Shown one piece after another: positions 1 through 8,047 of a stretch of 64,000 nucleotides of DNA. Numbering within the stretch: position 1 is the first letter of the stretch; every line of letters begins with the position of its first letter. This DNA is from Bacteroidales bacterium (lineage in GTDB: Bacteria; Bacteroidota; Bacteroidia; Bacteroidales; WCHB1-69). The notes below the pieces were generated by a model. It saw only the letters and a program-made list of their open reading frames with translations, was not told the origin of the DNA and ran no database searches. The position numbers and the translations under genes are program-made. The DNA lies in the NCBI GenBank assembly GCA_016288655.1, contig JAEEKX010000019.1:1-64000 (forward strand), read 5' to 3'.

Positions 1-897
1 CACGCCCAAACACCGGCAAGCAATCGAAGTGTCCACAAAATGCCGCGTCGGAGTGCTCCTTATCGAAGTCTTCGATCTTATGTTAGGATTCCAAGCTTCC
101 ATATCCTCAATGATATAAATATCTTTCAGTGCCTCCATGTAATCATCGTAAGTCTTCGTGTCCATCGTGCGCTCATTGCTCTGGCGTATATCCGATATAA
201 TGGTCGATACCGCCGCCTCGCTCGAAATATTGCGGGCATAGCTCCTTAGAATCATCCTCATCACCTCGGGTTTCTTGTTGCGAAACCGTTCGTTCTCGCT
301 ATCCTCAAACACGAATAATCCGTTATAATAGTTTTTCGTGATTTCCAGCGCAATCTCCTTGGGTGACAAAACCGCTATGGGCCATCCTCCCCTACAGAGC
401 AAGAAAGCCACGTCTTCGAGCGTGAAGTCGGTATTCATGTCCCACGGGAAATTTTCCCCGCCGTCAAACAAGTCCTTAAGCGACACAGTCCCTTTCGACT
501 CTTTCGACTCCCACAGAGTCAGCGGACGCATTCTTAGCGGGGCAATTCTTCCCGCACCACTATGGTGAATCTCGGTTTTGTCGGCAGGGGTCGAACTGCC
601 TGTTAGGATATATTTGCCGAATTGGTAGTTGAAGTCCAAGTCGTCTTTTACCTGATTCCAGATGTCGGGAGCCTTCTGCCACTCGTCAATCAGCCTTGGG
701 TTCTCACCTATCAGTACCGCTTTAGGATTCATCCGTGCCATAGCGATGGCCTGTTTTGTGTTCAGTTTCACAAAACTTTTCTGGTATAGCATGCATGTGG
801 TAGTTTTGCCGCAGAACTTCGGACCTGCCACAACCACAGCCCCCGATGACTTTAATTTGAGTGCAATTTCCTCTTCTATAAGCCTTTGATAATACAT
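1..897 (-). CDS. AAA-type ATPase with DUF4143-like C-terminal part (partial)
   Basis: An open frame of 299 codons runs from an ATG at 897 to the left window edge, so the C-terminus is missing. Residues 25-33 (GPKFCGKTT) form a Walker A loop. Further motifs seen are a DEWQ segment (Walker B-like, near residue 70) and ILTGSS, which are the hallmarks of the AAA_14/DUF4143 ATPases common in Bacteroidota and often duplicated in accessory regions. Their cellular role is poorly defined; many behave like cargo of mobile or defence-rich regions. The upstream 200 bases are AT-rich. The family call is firm from the motifs, while the function is unknown. Confidence 0.8.
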   Translation of the reverse strand, partial: MYYQRLIEEEIALKLKSSGAVVVAGPKFCGKTTTCMLYQKSFVKLNTKQAIAMARMNPKAVLIGENPRLIDEWQKAPDIWNQVKDDLDFNYQFGKYILTGSSTPADKTEIHHSGAGRIAPLRMRPLTLWESKESKGTVSLKDLFDGGENFPWDMNTDFTLEDVAFLLCRGGWPIAVLSPKEIALEITKNYYNGLFVFEDSENERFRNKKPEVMRMILRSYARNISSEAAVSTIISDIRQSNERTMDTKTYDDYMEALKDIYIIEDMEAWNPNIRSKTSIRSTPTRHFVDTSIACRCLGV

Positions 898-1080
898 AAC
901 AATAAATATTTCTTCGGCAAAAATAAACATTTTATTTTAAACTCCTACGATTTTCAATCAAAAATTCCCAATATTTTCAATTTACATTACATCTACACCC
1001 TGATCTTCAGGAAGCCATGTCCAACTCTGAAGTGGATTTATTCCCCCAAAAGCCCCTAAGGCATAATCTCAACTTGCATC
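898..1080. other. AT-rich intergenic region
   Basis: No convincing gene or RNA was seen. The stretch lies between the minus-strand ATPase start and the decayed DUF6155-like gene. Reading back in frame from 1096 gives a few further plausible codons (about 1069-1095) that probably belong to the lost 5' end of the decayed gene. Confidence 0.4.
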
Positions 1081-1718
1081 CAGCATTTCATCAAGATGGT
1101 GATGGAACTTTATGATGCCCGCAAAGAGGCTAGGGATTATCTCGACTATTATGTCAACCCTAACGAAAGCAACGAACTGGAGAAGTTCAAGAAAATCGTT
1201 CTCAAGGAGTTTGATGATGATATCAGCCGCGATCCACAATGCCGTTTCAGTGTGTGTCGCAAAGCATTGTCCGATTTCAAGAAACTTGCCCCATCAACTA
1301 ACACGCTGGCAGAGGCGATCGTCTATTATGTGGAACGTGTCTGCGAGTTTTCGTTTTATGCCGGTGACCTGTGGGAGCAGTACTATGATTCGGCGGTCAG
1401 CAACTTCCGCTCCATGTTGAAGTTCGTTATGAAGAACGATATGCTGGAAGCGATGATGCCGCGCGTGGTGCAGATCATGGCTTGGTGCTGGCCTTGCGGG
1501 TACGGTTTTCCCGATGAAATCGGGGATTTCTTTTGTGAACTTGTTCCTCCAGATACCACAGCAAGGTTAACGAGGCAGATGCTTTGGGCAAAGCACAATA
1601 CTACGCCATACATCCAGACCTCAAACATTGATAGGAAGCCAAGGAGTTGTTCGACAACACCTCACAGTTCGCGAAACTGAGATACGAAGGGTATAAGAAG
1701 TTGAGCGAGGGGAAGTAA
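1069..1718 (+). pseudogene. Decayed DUF6155-like gene
   Basis: The readable frame from 1096 gives MVMELYDARKEARDYLDYY and later GYGFPDEIGDFF, which matches my memory of DUF6155 proteins, but the expected N-terminal half-helix is missing. Near 1550-1570 the frame is lost. A different frame then continues as NEADALGKAQYYAIHP and, after a stop at about 1628-1630, as FAKLRYEGYKKLSEGK ending at TAA 1716-1718. At least one frameshift and one nonsense change are therefore needed to explain the stretch, and the nominal 194-residue ORF has a scrambled C-terminus. A hairpin terminator follows at 1759. Function of DUF6155 is unknown to me. A second copy of the same gene tail lies at about 10397-10439. 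Confidence 0.6.
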
Positions 1719-1719
1719 T

Positions 1720-1752
1720 CCTGTAGGGACGCATCGAATGCGCCCGATATCA
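1720..1752 (+). repeat. GTAGGGACGCA-type repeat half, copy 1
   Basis: Directly after the decayed gene stop the sequence CTGTAGGGACGCATCGAATG appears, closely matched at 10441-10473. Its core gtagRgacgca is also one arm of the long palindrome at 45700-45737, so it may be a degenerate member of the same repeat family. Confidence 0.5.
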
Positions 1753-1758
1753 TCCCGA

Positions 1759-1795
1759 AACGGGTGTTACCGGAACTGGTGACGCCCGTTTTGGT
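1759..1795 (+). terminator. Rho-independent terminator of the DUF6155-like remnant
   Basis: AACGGGTGTTACC (1759-1771) pairs with GGTGACGCCCGTT (1778-1790) with two G-U pairs and a 6-base loop, followed by a short T run. It is homologous in position to the terminator at 10479. Confidence 0.7.
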
Positions 1796-1954
1796 TGAAA
1801 AGAGCAAATGAATCATTCTATTTTCAAAGATTTGATAAAAAAAATGAAAATCGGGGGTATAAATACAAATTTCATCAAGAATGTTATTAACATCCTACTA
1901 ATTACTATGATTATCAATGCTATCACATGGCATAAGAACCATAGATGCATAAAA
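1796..1954. other. Intergenic region, no supported gene
   Basis: AT-rich. A plus-strand reading from about 1809 gives a roughly 57-codon frame that runs into the 3' end of the opposing activator gene. It shows no recognisable motif, so I do not call it. Confidence 0.4.
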
Positions 1955-3805
1955 TCACTTCCGTTTTTTCCAATTATTTAAAGTCCGAACCTCAACACCC
2001 AATTTTTCAGCTATTGTTTTTTCTTTACCATACATCTTTTTGGCCCAAGCGTAAAGTTGATAATTAAATTCCATTTGTAAATCTTTAGCCCTCGGGTTCT
2101 TCCAATCCAATTTCACAGAGATTATATTGCCTTCCGCTTCGTCCTTGGGGGAATGATACAATTCAAATTGTTTTTTTGTATAAGATAACGCATCACAAGC
2201 AACACCTAAATTATTGCATATTTTTTTTCTCTCTTCCTCATTAAATTTATCGAATGCATGGTAATACATGGCTATTTTTTGCAAATCCCTATAATTCCCA
2301 TATAAAGGCAACCCTTTGAGCCATGCTATTAGCTGAGATGATTTCGGAGCTGGGGGAGCATTTTCGAACTTCAAATATCCCCATACTTTTTCCCAGTCTT
2401 CATATATATCCTCACGTGTTTCTCTCAACGGTGGAATTGCAATAACATACTGAACAATCCTATCATAGAAATCCGGTAATAAAACTTTGCGCAATTCATC
2501 TATCGATTTGTTAGTAGCAAAAATCAACCTAACATTCTTTACTTTTTCTTCAACTTTATTATCTCCTATTCGCCTAATGCTCATTGTATTATTTTCATCG
2601 GTTTGAAATGCTTTCATTAGTTTCTCTTGTATAACGGGAGACAAAGCATGTACTTCATCCAAAAAAAGAATACCATTTTCCGCTTCTTTTATCAGGCCAT
2701 CAGTGTCTTTATCTGCACTCGTAAAAGCGCCTTTCTTATATCCAAAAAGCCTTGATTCCGCCAAATTATCATCGGTGAATGTAGCACAATTAACTTCTAT
2801 TATTTTTCCAAGAATCTTTTTAGTCGTTCCTTCATTGTTTAGTTGCTCTTTTACATCTTTGATTTTACTGGATTTGCCAATTCCACGTTCTCCTATAAGC
2901 AAAATGGAAAAACCCATATTTAGAAAACGCTTAAGCTGGATGTCAACCAACTCCCTTTTTGCCGATTTCGCACCTTCAAAAAAAGAAAATTCATCCCCAA
3001 TATTACTGAATATTGTAGTAGGTATTTCCTTAATGGAAAACAGCTTGAATTTATTGTCCCTGTTAGAGTTCTTATCATCGTAGGTGGTAAGGAATCTCGT
3101 ATGTTCAGGCAAAAGATTGTAGTCGGCGAGTATGTGCCAAGCGACCTGCGTTTCCGAACTACCTAACGATACATTTATAAAATATTCATCGTCCTTTGGC
3201 AATGTCTCGACAAAACGTTTAAGTTCTTCTGTGATTTGTTTTATATCGCGAAGGTCTGAAACAGGCATTTCTTTCTCTTTAAAAGAACTCCGATCATACA
3301 CATTTGAAAAATTTGTATCTTCCAAAAGCCATTTGATTTGTGTCTTTACATCATAATGCTGGATATCCATCCACAGATTTTGCTCAAAAAGTTCTTTTTT
3401 ATCAGGATGGTTTTTCTGAATATATTCACGCTCTTCTGCAAGATTATAACACAGATCATCCTTTTCTCTTATTTCATCATACATCTTTTCTGCCGGCCTG
3501 AATGCTGGTATGTCTTTATAATTGTGTTTGTAATTAAATCTTCTTGATGACAAACCATCAAATGCTTCTTGCGGTGCAGTCAGGTATATGATTTCGTCAA
3601 ATGTGAACCCTTTGGCATTTTTATGAGGTCTTGAAAAGAGAGCATGGAGTTCTTTCTGATCTAAACCCGCCCAGGCGATTTCGCTTGGAAGTTCATCGGT
3701 TTTATGTCTGTAAAATTCACTCAAAACATGCTTCAGGTAAGCAATACCGTGTGTGGTATAATGCCATGTGATGTATACTTTTTTCGGATTATGACTTTTT
3801 TTCAT
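1955..3805 (-). CDS. Sigma-54 activator (bEBP) with CARF-like N-terminal sensor, RtcR-like
   Basis: This 616-residue protein has an RtcR-like layout. Residues 1-260 look like a Rossmann-type sensor: an initial strand (KVYITWHYTTHG) and a late SLGSSETQ loop (213-220) followed by a helix, reminiscent of the ligand loop of CARF domains. The central AAA+ sigma-54 domain has Walker A GERGIGKS (305-312), a variant sigma-54 loop GAFTSA (359-364, usually GAFTGA) and Walker B ILFLDEVH (379-386). A Fis-like helix-turn-helix ends the protein (about 585-612). Such proteins hydrolyse ATP to open promoters bound by RpoN. No RNA ligase or cyclase gene (RtcA/RtcB) is adjacent. It is divergent from the 97-residue gene at 3999, with an inverted repeat and a sigma-54-like promoter between. 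CARF identity is an inference; the AAA+ call is firm. Confidence 0.85.
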   Translation of the reverse strand: MKKSHNPKKVYITWHYTTHGIAYLKHVLSEFYRHKTDELPSEIAWAGLDQKELHALFSRPHKNAKGFTFDEIIYLTAPQEAFDGLSSRRFNYKHNYKDIPAFRPAEKMYDEIREKDDLCYNLAEEREYIQKNHPDKKELFEQNLWMDIQHYDVKTQIKWLLEDTNFSNVYDRSSFKEKEMPVSDLRDIKQITEELKRFVETLPKDDEYFINVSLGSSETQVAWHILADYNLLPEHTRFLTTYDDKNSNRDNKFKLFSIKEIPTTIFSNIGDEFSFFEGAKSAKRELVDIQLKRFLNMGFSILLIGERGIGKSSKIKDVKEQLNNEGTTKKILGKIIEVNCATFTDDNLAESRLFGYKKGAFTSADKDTDGLIKEAENGILFLDEVHALSPVIQEKLMKAFQTDENNTMSIRRIGDNKVEEKVKNVRLIFATNKSIDELRKVLLPDFYDRIVQYVIAIPPLRETREDIYEDWEKVWGYLKFENAPPAPKSSQLIAWLKGLPLYGNYRDLQKIAMYYHAFDKFNEEERKKICNNLGVACDALSYTKKQFELYHSPKDEAEGNIISVKLDWKNPRAKDLQMEFNYQLYAWAKKMYGKEKTIAEKLGVEVRTLNNWKKRK

Positions 3806-3826
3806 AATATATATTTTTTTGGTTTA

Positions 3827-3834
3827 CAAAAATA
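3827..3834 (-). promoter_or_regulatory. -7 box for the activator gene
   Basis: TATTTTTG on the minus strand matches the Bacteroidota TAnnTTTG element. It lies 22 bases upstream of the ATG at 3805. Confidence 0.6.
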
Positions 3835-3874
3835 GAAAAAAATTTCTTATGTAGAATAATTTTTCCTAATAAAT

Positions 3875-3905
3875 AAAATCAATAAATTACTATTCTATTG
3901 ATTTT
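3875..3905. promoter_or_regulatory. Perfect inverted repeat, candidate activator binding site
   Basis: AAAATCAATA (3875-3884) and TATTGATTTT (3896-3905) are exact reverse complements separated by 11 bases, with half-site centres 21 bp apart (two helical turns). The site lies in the divergent intergenic region, 15 bases upstream of the -24 element at 3921, as expected for an upstream activating sequence or an autoregulatory operator of the neighbouring activator. Confidence 0.65.
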
Positions 3906-3920
3906 CAATCTGTTGCATTT

Positions 3921-3936
3921 TGGCACAGTAATTGAA
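3921..3936 (+). promoter_or_regulatory. Sigma-54-type -24/-12 promoter
   Basis: TGGCAC (3921-3926), a 5-base spacer and TTGAA (3932-3936) fit the RpoN consensus TGGCAC-N5-TTGCA with one mismatch at the -12 element and correct GG-to-G spacing. A transcript would start near 3948, about 50 bases ahead of the ATG at 3999. Confidence 0.65.
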
Positions 3937-3998
3937 TAATATAAGACATACCGCTAACAAAAAAGCGGCTGTGTTTAACCCCTTAAAATAATACAGCA

Positions 3999-4292
3999 AT
4001 GAACCAAACATTTAGAATTAGAAAAACAGACCACTTCCTTTTAAGACAGTGGGAACGTGGATTCAGCGATTCCTTTATCAATAGGATTTTATACGCTATT
4101 TCAAACTTTGAGGAAGGAAGAACAGCATATATTGTGAGCCTTAACACCCTAAAACGGTGTGGCGAGACTAAAAAACGCAAGAATTTGGTTTTGGTGATGG
4201 ATGGAATTGTTGGTGTGACTTTATTTTATGTAGACAGTCTTGCCGAATATTTTTCCAAAAAACATAACAACACAAAATATAAAATCATCTGA
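3999..4292 (+). CDS. 97-residue protein, possible target of the sigma-54 activator (DUF4258-like?)
   Basis: A small basic protein. The N-terminal segment HFLLRQWERGFSDSFINRIL has the pattern of DUF4258-like and some small toxin-like domains (a His, then an Arg-Gly-hydroxyl motif and a helix), but I cannot assign it with certainty. The rest alternates strands and ends in a Lys-rich tail. It is the first gene downstream of the sigma-54-like promoter at 3921 and divergent from the activator, so it is the best candidate for its regulated output. The ATG at 3999 is preceded by an AT-rich leader typical of Bacteroidota. Function unknown. Confidence 0.65.
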   Translation: MNQTFRIRKTDHFLLRQWERGFSDSFINRILYAISNFEEGRTAYIVSLNTLKRCGETKKRKNLVLVMDGIVGVTLFYVDSLAEYFSKKHNNTKYKII

Positions 4293-4447
4293 TATGTCAA
4301 AACACCTTGATATTATTGCTATTAGTGTGATAGCTTAAATGCAAATACTAGCAATAGGATTGGTAAAAAGACGTTGTTAGAAAGTCCCCAACTATTGCAT
4401 TCGACAAATTCATCAAACGAAAAGGTAATCATTAGATCAGCATAATC
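4293..4447 (+). other. Short intergenic region with possible gene scraps
   Basis: A 14-codon frame starts at 4294 and stops at 4338. Another frame without a start codon reads about 38 codons to a TAA just before 4448 and vaguely resembles the C-terminal strand of sugar-biosynthesis proteins. Neither is called as a gene. The stretch may be a recombination scar between the activator locus and the following cluster. Confidence 0.3.
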
Positions 4448-6655
4448 ATGAGAATACTTATTGTCATCCACGGATATCCGCCGTACTATATGGCCGGCTC
4501 GGAAGTTTACACTTACAACCTCGCACGTGAACTCGCGAAACATAACGAGGTGTTTGTCTTTTGCAGGTTCGAGGACAAAACCAAGCCGCTATATCAATAC
4601 CTCGACACCTCTGATGGAGGTGTAAATATCAGATACATCAACAATTATGAGCCGCAAAATGCGTCGTTTTACGACAAATATCTCAATCCGGAGATTGACG
4701 ATTTGTTTTGCGACTATGTCAGACTCGTAAACCCCGATGTGGTTCACATAGGACATCTTTCCCACCTTTCCACACAGATTCCAATCATTGCTAAACGCGA
4801 GTTCGGACTGCCTGTGTTGTTCACCATACACGACTTTTGGATGTTTTGTCATCGTGGACAATTGATCAATCCCCAGAATTGGGAGATTTGTCCATTGCCT
4901 AACACCAAACAATGTACCGATTGCGCAAGGTTCCATTATGGAAATCCACAATTTGAAGAACGTCTTGTTGAAGAGCGGAACGAACATATCAAGAACGTAA
5001 TCGACTGTATCGATGTGTTTTTCGCACCCTCGCACACATTGGAAGAGTTTTATGTTGAAATGGGTGTTGACAGGAGTAAGATATTCTACTCAAAATATGG
5101 ATTCAATGTCTCAAAAATCAAAAAACACCCGAAACAACTGCACGAAACAATCACTTTTGGCTTTACCGGACGTATAATCTATACAAAAGGTGTACACCTT
5201 CTGTGTGAGGCATTCAGCAAAGTGAAAGGCGACGCACGGCTTGTCATCTGGGGTGATGCGAACAGCGAATATGGCAAGGATTTAATTAAAAAATATTCAT
5301 GTTCAAACATTGAGTTCAAAGGAAGTTACCACAACGACGATTTGCAGCAGGTGCTCGATTCTTTTGACGTTTTGGTATGCCCGTCGATATGGCTTGAGAA
5401 TGCGCCGCTTGTCATTCAGGAAGCTCAAAGTGCAGAACTACCGGTCTTGGTTAGCGACATGGGCGGAATGAAAGAACTGGTTCACGACGGTGAAGACGGC
5501 TTTACTTTTTCACTCGGCAATGAGGAAGACCTGCGCGAAAAAATGCAAGACATTGTTGACCATCCGCAGAAACTTTTGGCGCTGCAACCGTCTATAGAGA
5601 AGGTGCGCACAATAGAAGATGACGCAGTTTTTTGTGGAACGAAATACGAAGAACTGACAAAAACAAATATCATATATCCACACCGCCCAAGTCCGTGGCG
5701 AGTTACTTTTATCACCAATCCCGACAAGTGCAACTTGCATTGCAAGATGTGCGACACTTTTTCTGCCGACAACCGCAGCCGACTGAAAACCGACCATCGT
5801 CCCGATATGGATTTCTCAATTGTTGAAAAAACAGTAAACCTCCTTGCCCACCATGGTCTCCGAGAAATCATACCCTCAACGATGGGTGAACCGCTGTTAT
5901 ATTCTCACTTTGAACAACTTGTAGAGTTGTGTCGCATAAATCATGTCAAAATGAATCTGACTACAAACGGCACTTTCCCGAAAGGTGTTGAATATTGGGC
6001 GGACAAACTTTTGGGAGTGATTTCGGATGTCAAATTCAGCATCAATGGCATTAATCCGTCTGTTAATGAGCAGATCATGTGCGGCATCGACACGGAAAAA
6101 CAATTGCAGAACATCGAATATTATTTGCAACGGCGAAAGGAACTCGGCAGTCATAGTACAGTGACGCTCCAATGCACTTTTATGAAATCGAATCTTTACG
6201 AACTCGAACACATCATTCGTTGGGGCATTGTGCACGGCGCGGACCGCATAAAGGGACACCATTTGTGGAAAACTTCCGACTCTTTGGATAGCGAGATGCT
6301 TCGTACAAAAGAGAATGCGCCACTTTGGAATGCTGTATGCGTAAAGTGCCAAGAAATAGCAAAAGGTAAAATCAAATTGGAGAACTTTGTGCCCGTGAAT
6401 TTGTCCGCCCCGGCAGTTGACAGCGACGACACCTTCTGTCAGTTTCTCGGCAAAGAGTTGTGGATAGAATACGACGGCTCATATCAAGTGTGCTGCTGTC
6501 CGTCGGAGGTGCGCAAGGCGTTCGGTGACTTTGGTAATGTAAAAGACCTATCCCCTCTCGAAATGTGGAATGGAGCACTATACCGCTCATTCATAGAGAA
6601 TTGGGGAGAAAGTGAAAATTGCAAACAATGTAATATGAGGAGGAAAAAAGAATGA
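4448..6655 (+). CDS. Fusion of GT4 glycosyltransferase and radical SAM/SPASM protein
   Basis: This is a two-domain protein of 735 residues. Residues 1 to about 400 are a GT-B glycosyltransferase of the GT4 type: a Gly-rich N-terminal loop (YMAGSEVYTYNLARELAKH), the donor-domain start FGFTGRIIYTKGVHLL, and the EX7E motif (E317 to E325, ENAPLVIQE). Residues from about 415 are a radical SAM domain with C428-x3-C432-x2-C435 (CNLHCKMC), and the C-terminal region carries Cys 664, 682-684, 725 and 728, consistent with a SPASM domain that holds extra Fe-S clusters. GT4 enzymes transfer sugars from nucleotide donors; SPASM enzymes usually modify peptides or carbohydrates. The fusion is unusual. Its stop overlaps the next ATG (6652-6655), so it heads a coupled cluster. 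Substrate unknown. Confidence 0.85.
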   Translation: MRILIVIHGYPPYYMAGSEVYTYNLARELAKHNEVFVFCRFEDKTKPLYQYLDTSDGGVNIRYINNYEPQNASFYDKYLNPEIDDLFCDYVRLVNPDVVHIGHLSHLSTQIPIIAKREFGLPVLFTIHDFWMFCHRGQLINPQNWEICPLPNTKQCTDCARFHYGNPQFEERLVEERNEHIKNVIDCIDVFFAPSHTLEEFYVEMGVDRSKIFYSKYGFNVSKIKKHPKQLHETITFGFTGRIIYTKGVHLLCEAFSKVKGDARLVIWGDANSEYGKDLIKKYSCSNIEFKGSYHNDDLQQVLDSFDVLVCPSIWLENAPLVIQEAQSAELPVLVSDMGGMKELVHDGEDGFTFSLGNEEDLREKMQDIVDHPQKLLALQPSIEKVRTIEDDAVFCGTKYEELTKTNIIYPHRPSPWRVTFITNPDKCNLHCKMCDTFSADNRSRLKTDHRPDMDFSIVEKTVNLLAHHGLREIIPSTMGEPLLYSHFEQLVELCRINHVKMNLTTNGTFPKGVEYWADKLLGVISDVKFSINGINPSVNEQIMCGIDTEKQLQNIEYYLQRRKELGSHSTVTLQCTFMKSNLYELEHIIRWGIVHGADRIKGHHLWKTSDSLDSEMLRTKENAPLWNAVCVKCQEIAKGKIKLENFVPVNLSAPAVDSDDTFCQFLGKELWIEYDGSYQVCCCPSEVRKAFGDFGNVKDLSPLEMWNGALYRSFIENWGESENCKQCNMRRKKE

Positions 6656-7323
6656 AATTGAAATCAATTTATCAACACATGGAAAATGGGGCTACACAAG
6701 TTCCTGAAAATGCCAATTGCAAAATAATATTCAGACATTCCATAAGAGGAGACATTAAAGATGGTACTATTGGTAGAGAAATACAACTAACAAACGAAGG
6801 CATCGAATTAGCACGCCATTTCGGTCGCGAATTGAGATACGATATAGGTTTTATTGCCTCTAGTTCTTGCGGCAGAAACGTGCAGACATGCCGAGAGTTG
6901 CTCTTTGGACGCAACGAAATCAAAGATATTTGTGAAGCTCCAGATGAATTAGAGTGTCCACAGATGAAAGACCAGAAGGTGAGCGATAAAATATTTGCGG
7001 AATTCAATTATCAAAGTGATATCATTATTCACAAATTAAAAACAGAAGGTCTTCCCGGTTTTAACACAATAGAGGAGGCCTCTAAAATCATGTTGGATTT
7101 CATCTTCGCTAACGGCAATGAGGCGAACACAGTCGATTTGTTCTGTACTCATGACTTTCAGTTGGCAATTCTATACGCCTATCTGTTTGATTTTTCGGCA
7201 TCAAAAGAAGAACTTGAATACAATAAATGGCCCATGATGCTCGAAGGCATGCTTTTTTGGGGAACAAGAAATCATTTTTGGTGTGCTTGGAGAAGTCAAA
7301 TAAAAGAATTCACAAACGCATAA
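6652..7323 (+). CDS. Histidine phosphatase superfamily protein
   Basis: A protein of 223 residues. R28-H29-S30-I31-R32 corresponds to the RHG/RHxxR catalytic loop in which the His is phosphorylated, followed by QLTNEGIELARHFGREL (the usual LTxxGxxQA helix) and SSSCGRNVQTCREL (the S/T-x-R phosphate-binding Arg region). A late THD (H167) supplies the second His. The second loop position is Ser rather than Gly, so substrate preference may differ from classic phosphoglycerate mutases. It overlaps the GT-radical SAM gene by four bases and is followed after 4 bases by the next gene, so a role in the same glycan or modification pathway is likely. Confidence 0.75.
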   Translation: MKLKSIYQHMENGATQVPENANCKIIFRHSIRGDIKDGTIGREIQLTNEGIELARHFGRELRYDIGFIASSSCGRNVQTCRELLFGRNEIKDICEAPDELECPQMKDQKVSDKIFAEFNYQSDIIIHKLKTEGLPGFNTIEEASKIMLDFIFANGNEANTVDLFCTHDFQLAILYAYLFDFSASKEELEYNKWPMMLEGMLFWGTRNHFWCAWRSQIKEFTNA

Positions 7324-7327
7324 AACC

Positions 7328-7994
7328 ATGAGCAAACTTACACTTATTTCTGGACTATACAAAAATATTCGAGGCGGTGAATTGGCATCATCCGATAGAA
7401 TCAGGCAGGAAATATGCGATTCCATAACTCACAATCCGCATTACAGGAATCAACTCATATGCTATGCCGACAGCAAAGAATCTGCTGATTTTCTGGAAAA
7501 TCAAGGATGCTATGTCCACAAAGTATTTGATGATGCGCCATCCGACATTATATTCGATGCAAAGCACAAAATGAAACATTGGATCATGTACAACGCTGCA
7601 AAGGAATTCGGAAACGTGCTTTGGATCGACTGGGACACGCTCAACATTAAACCTATTGACGACAAGTTCGAAAATTATTGTCTTTCATCTCCACATCCAA
7701 AATTCACATGGATCGACAATTATTGGGCAATAGTAAACTGCTCCGTATACTATTTGAACGAAAGCTCGTTAGGAATAATGAAAGAAAGTTTTTCGGCAAA
7801 AGTTCCAGAACCAAACGATGAACTATTGTGGGCATCTGTTTTGCCGCCCAATCAATGTTCGCAACCAGAAAGAGTATTGGCTTAATGATCTTGTGATAAA
7901 CATTTGGTTAGAATCCGAATTCTCCGAGATTACTCCCAATACTTATTTCTTGCATTTAAAGGATTTTTCAATGTTAAACAGACATTTTATATGA
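7328..7994 (+). pseudogene. GT-A-type glycosyltransferase, frameshifted
   Basis: The first frame (7328-7885, 185 residues) begins TLISGLYKNIRGGE and contains VLWIDWDTLNIKP, a DxD-type motif that binds metal and nucleotide-sugar. It then ends abruptly. From about 7851 another frame continues as NQKEYWLNDLVINIWLES to a TGA at 7992-7994, which reads like the natural C-terminus. A single-base indel near 7840-7870 would join them into one protein of about 222 residues. The gene may be truly broken, or the indel may be a sequence error in a short homopolymer-poor stretch. It sits between the phosphatase and the carbamoyltransferase in the same direction. Donor and acceptor are unknown. Confidence 0.6.
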
Positions 7995-8047
7995 TTGAAA
8001 CATACATAGATAAGCAAAATGCATTAATAAAAAAAAAGACTGCAATC

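Noticed and set aside
338-889. Three plus-strand frames over the left ATPase
   Set aside because: They are antisense shadows of a 299-codon minus-strand frame with clear ATPase motifs.
4294-4338. 14-codon frame after the 97-residue gene
   Set aside because: Too short, with no supporting context; possibly a scrap of a recombined gene.
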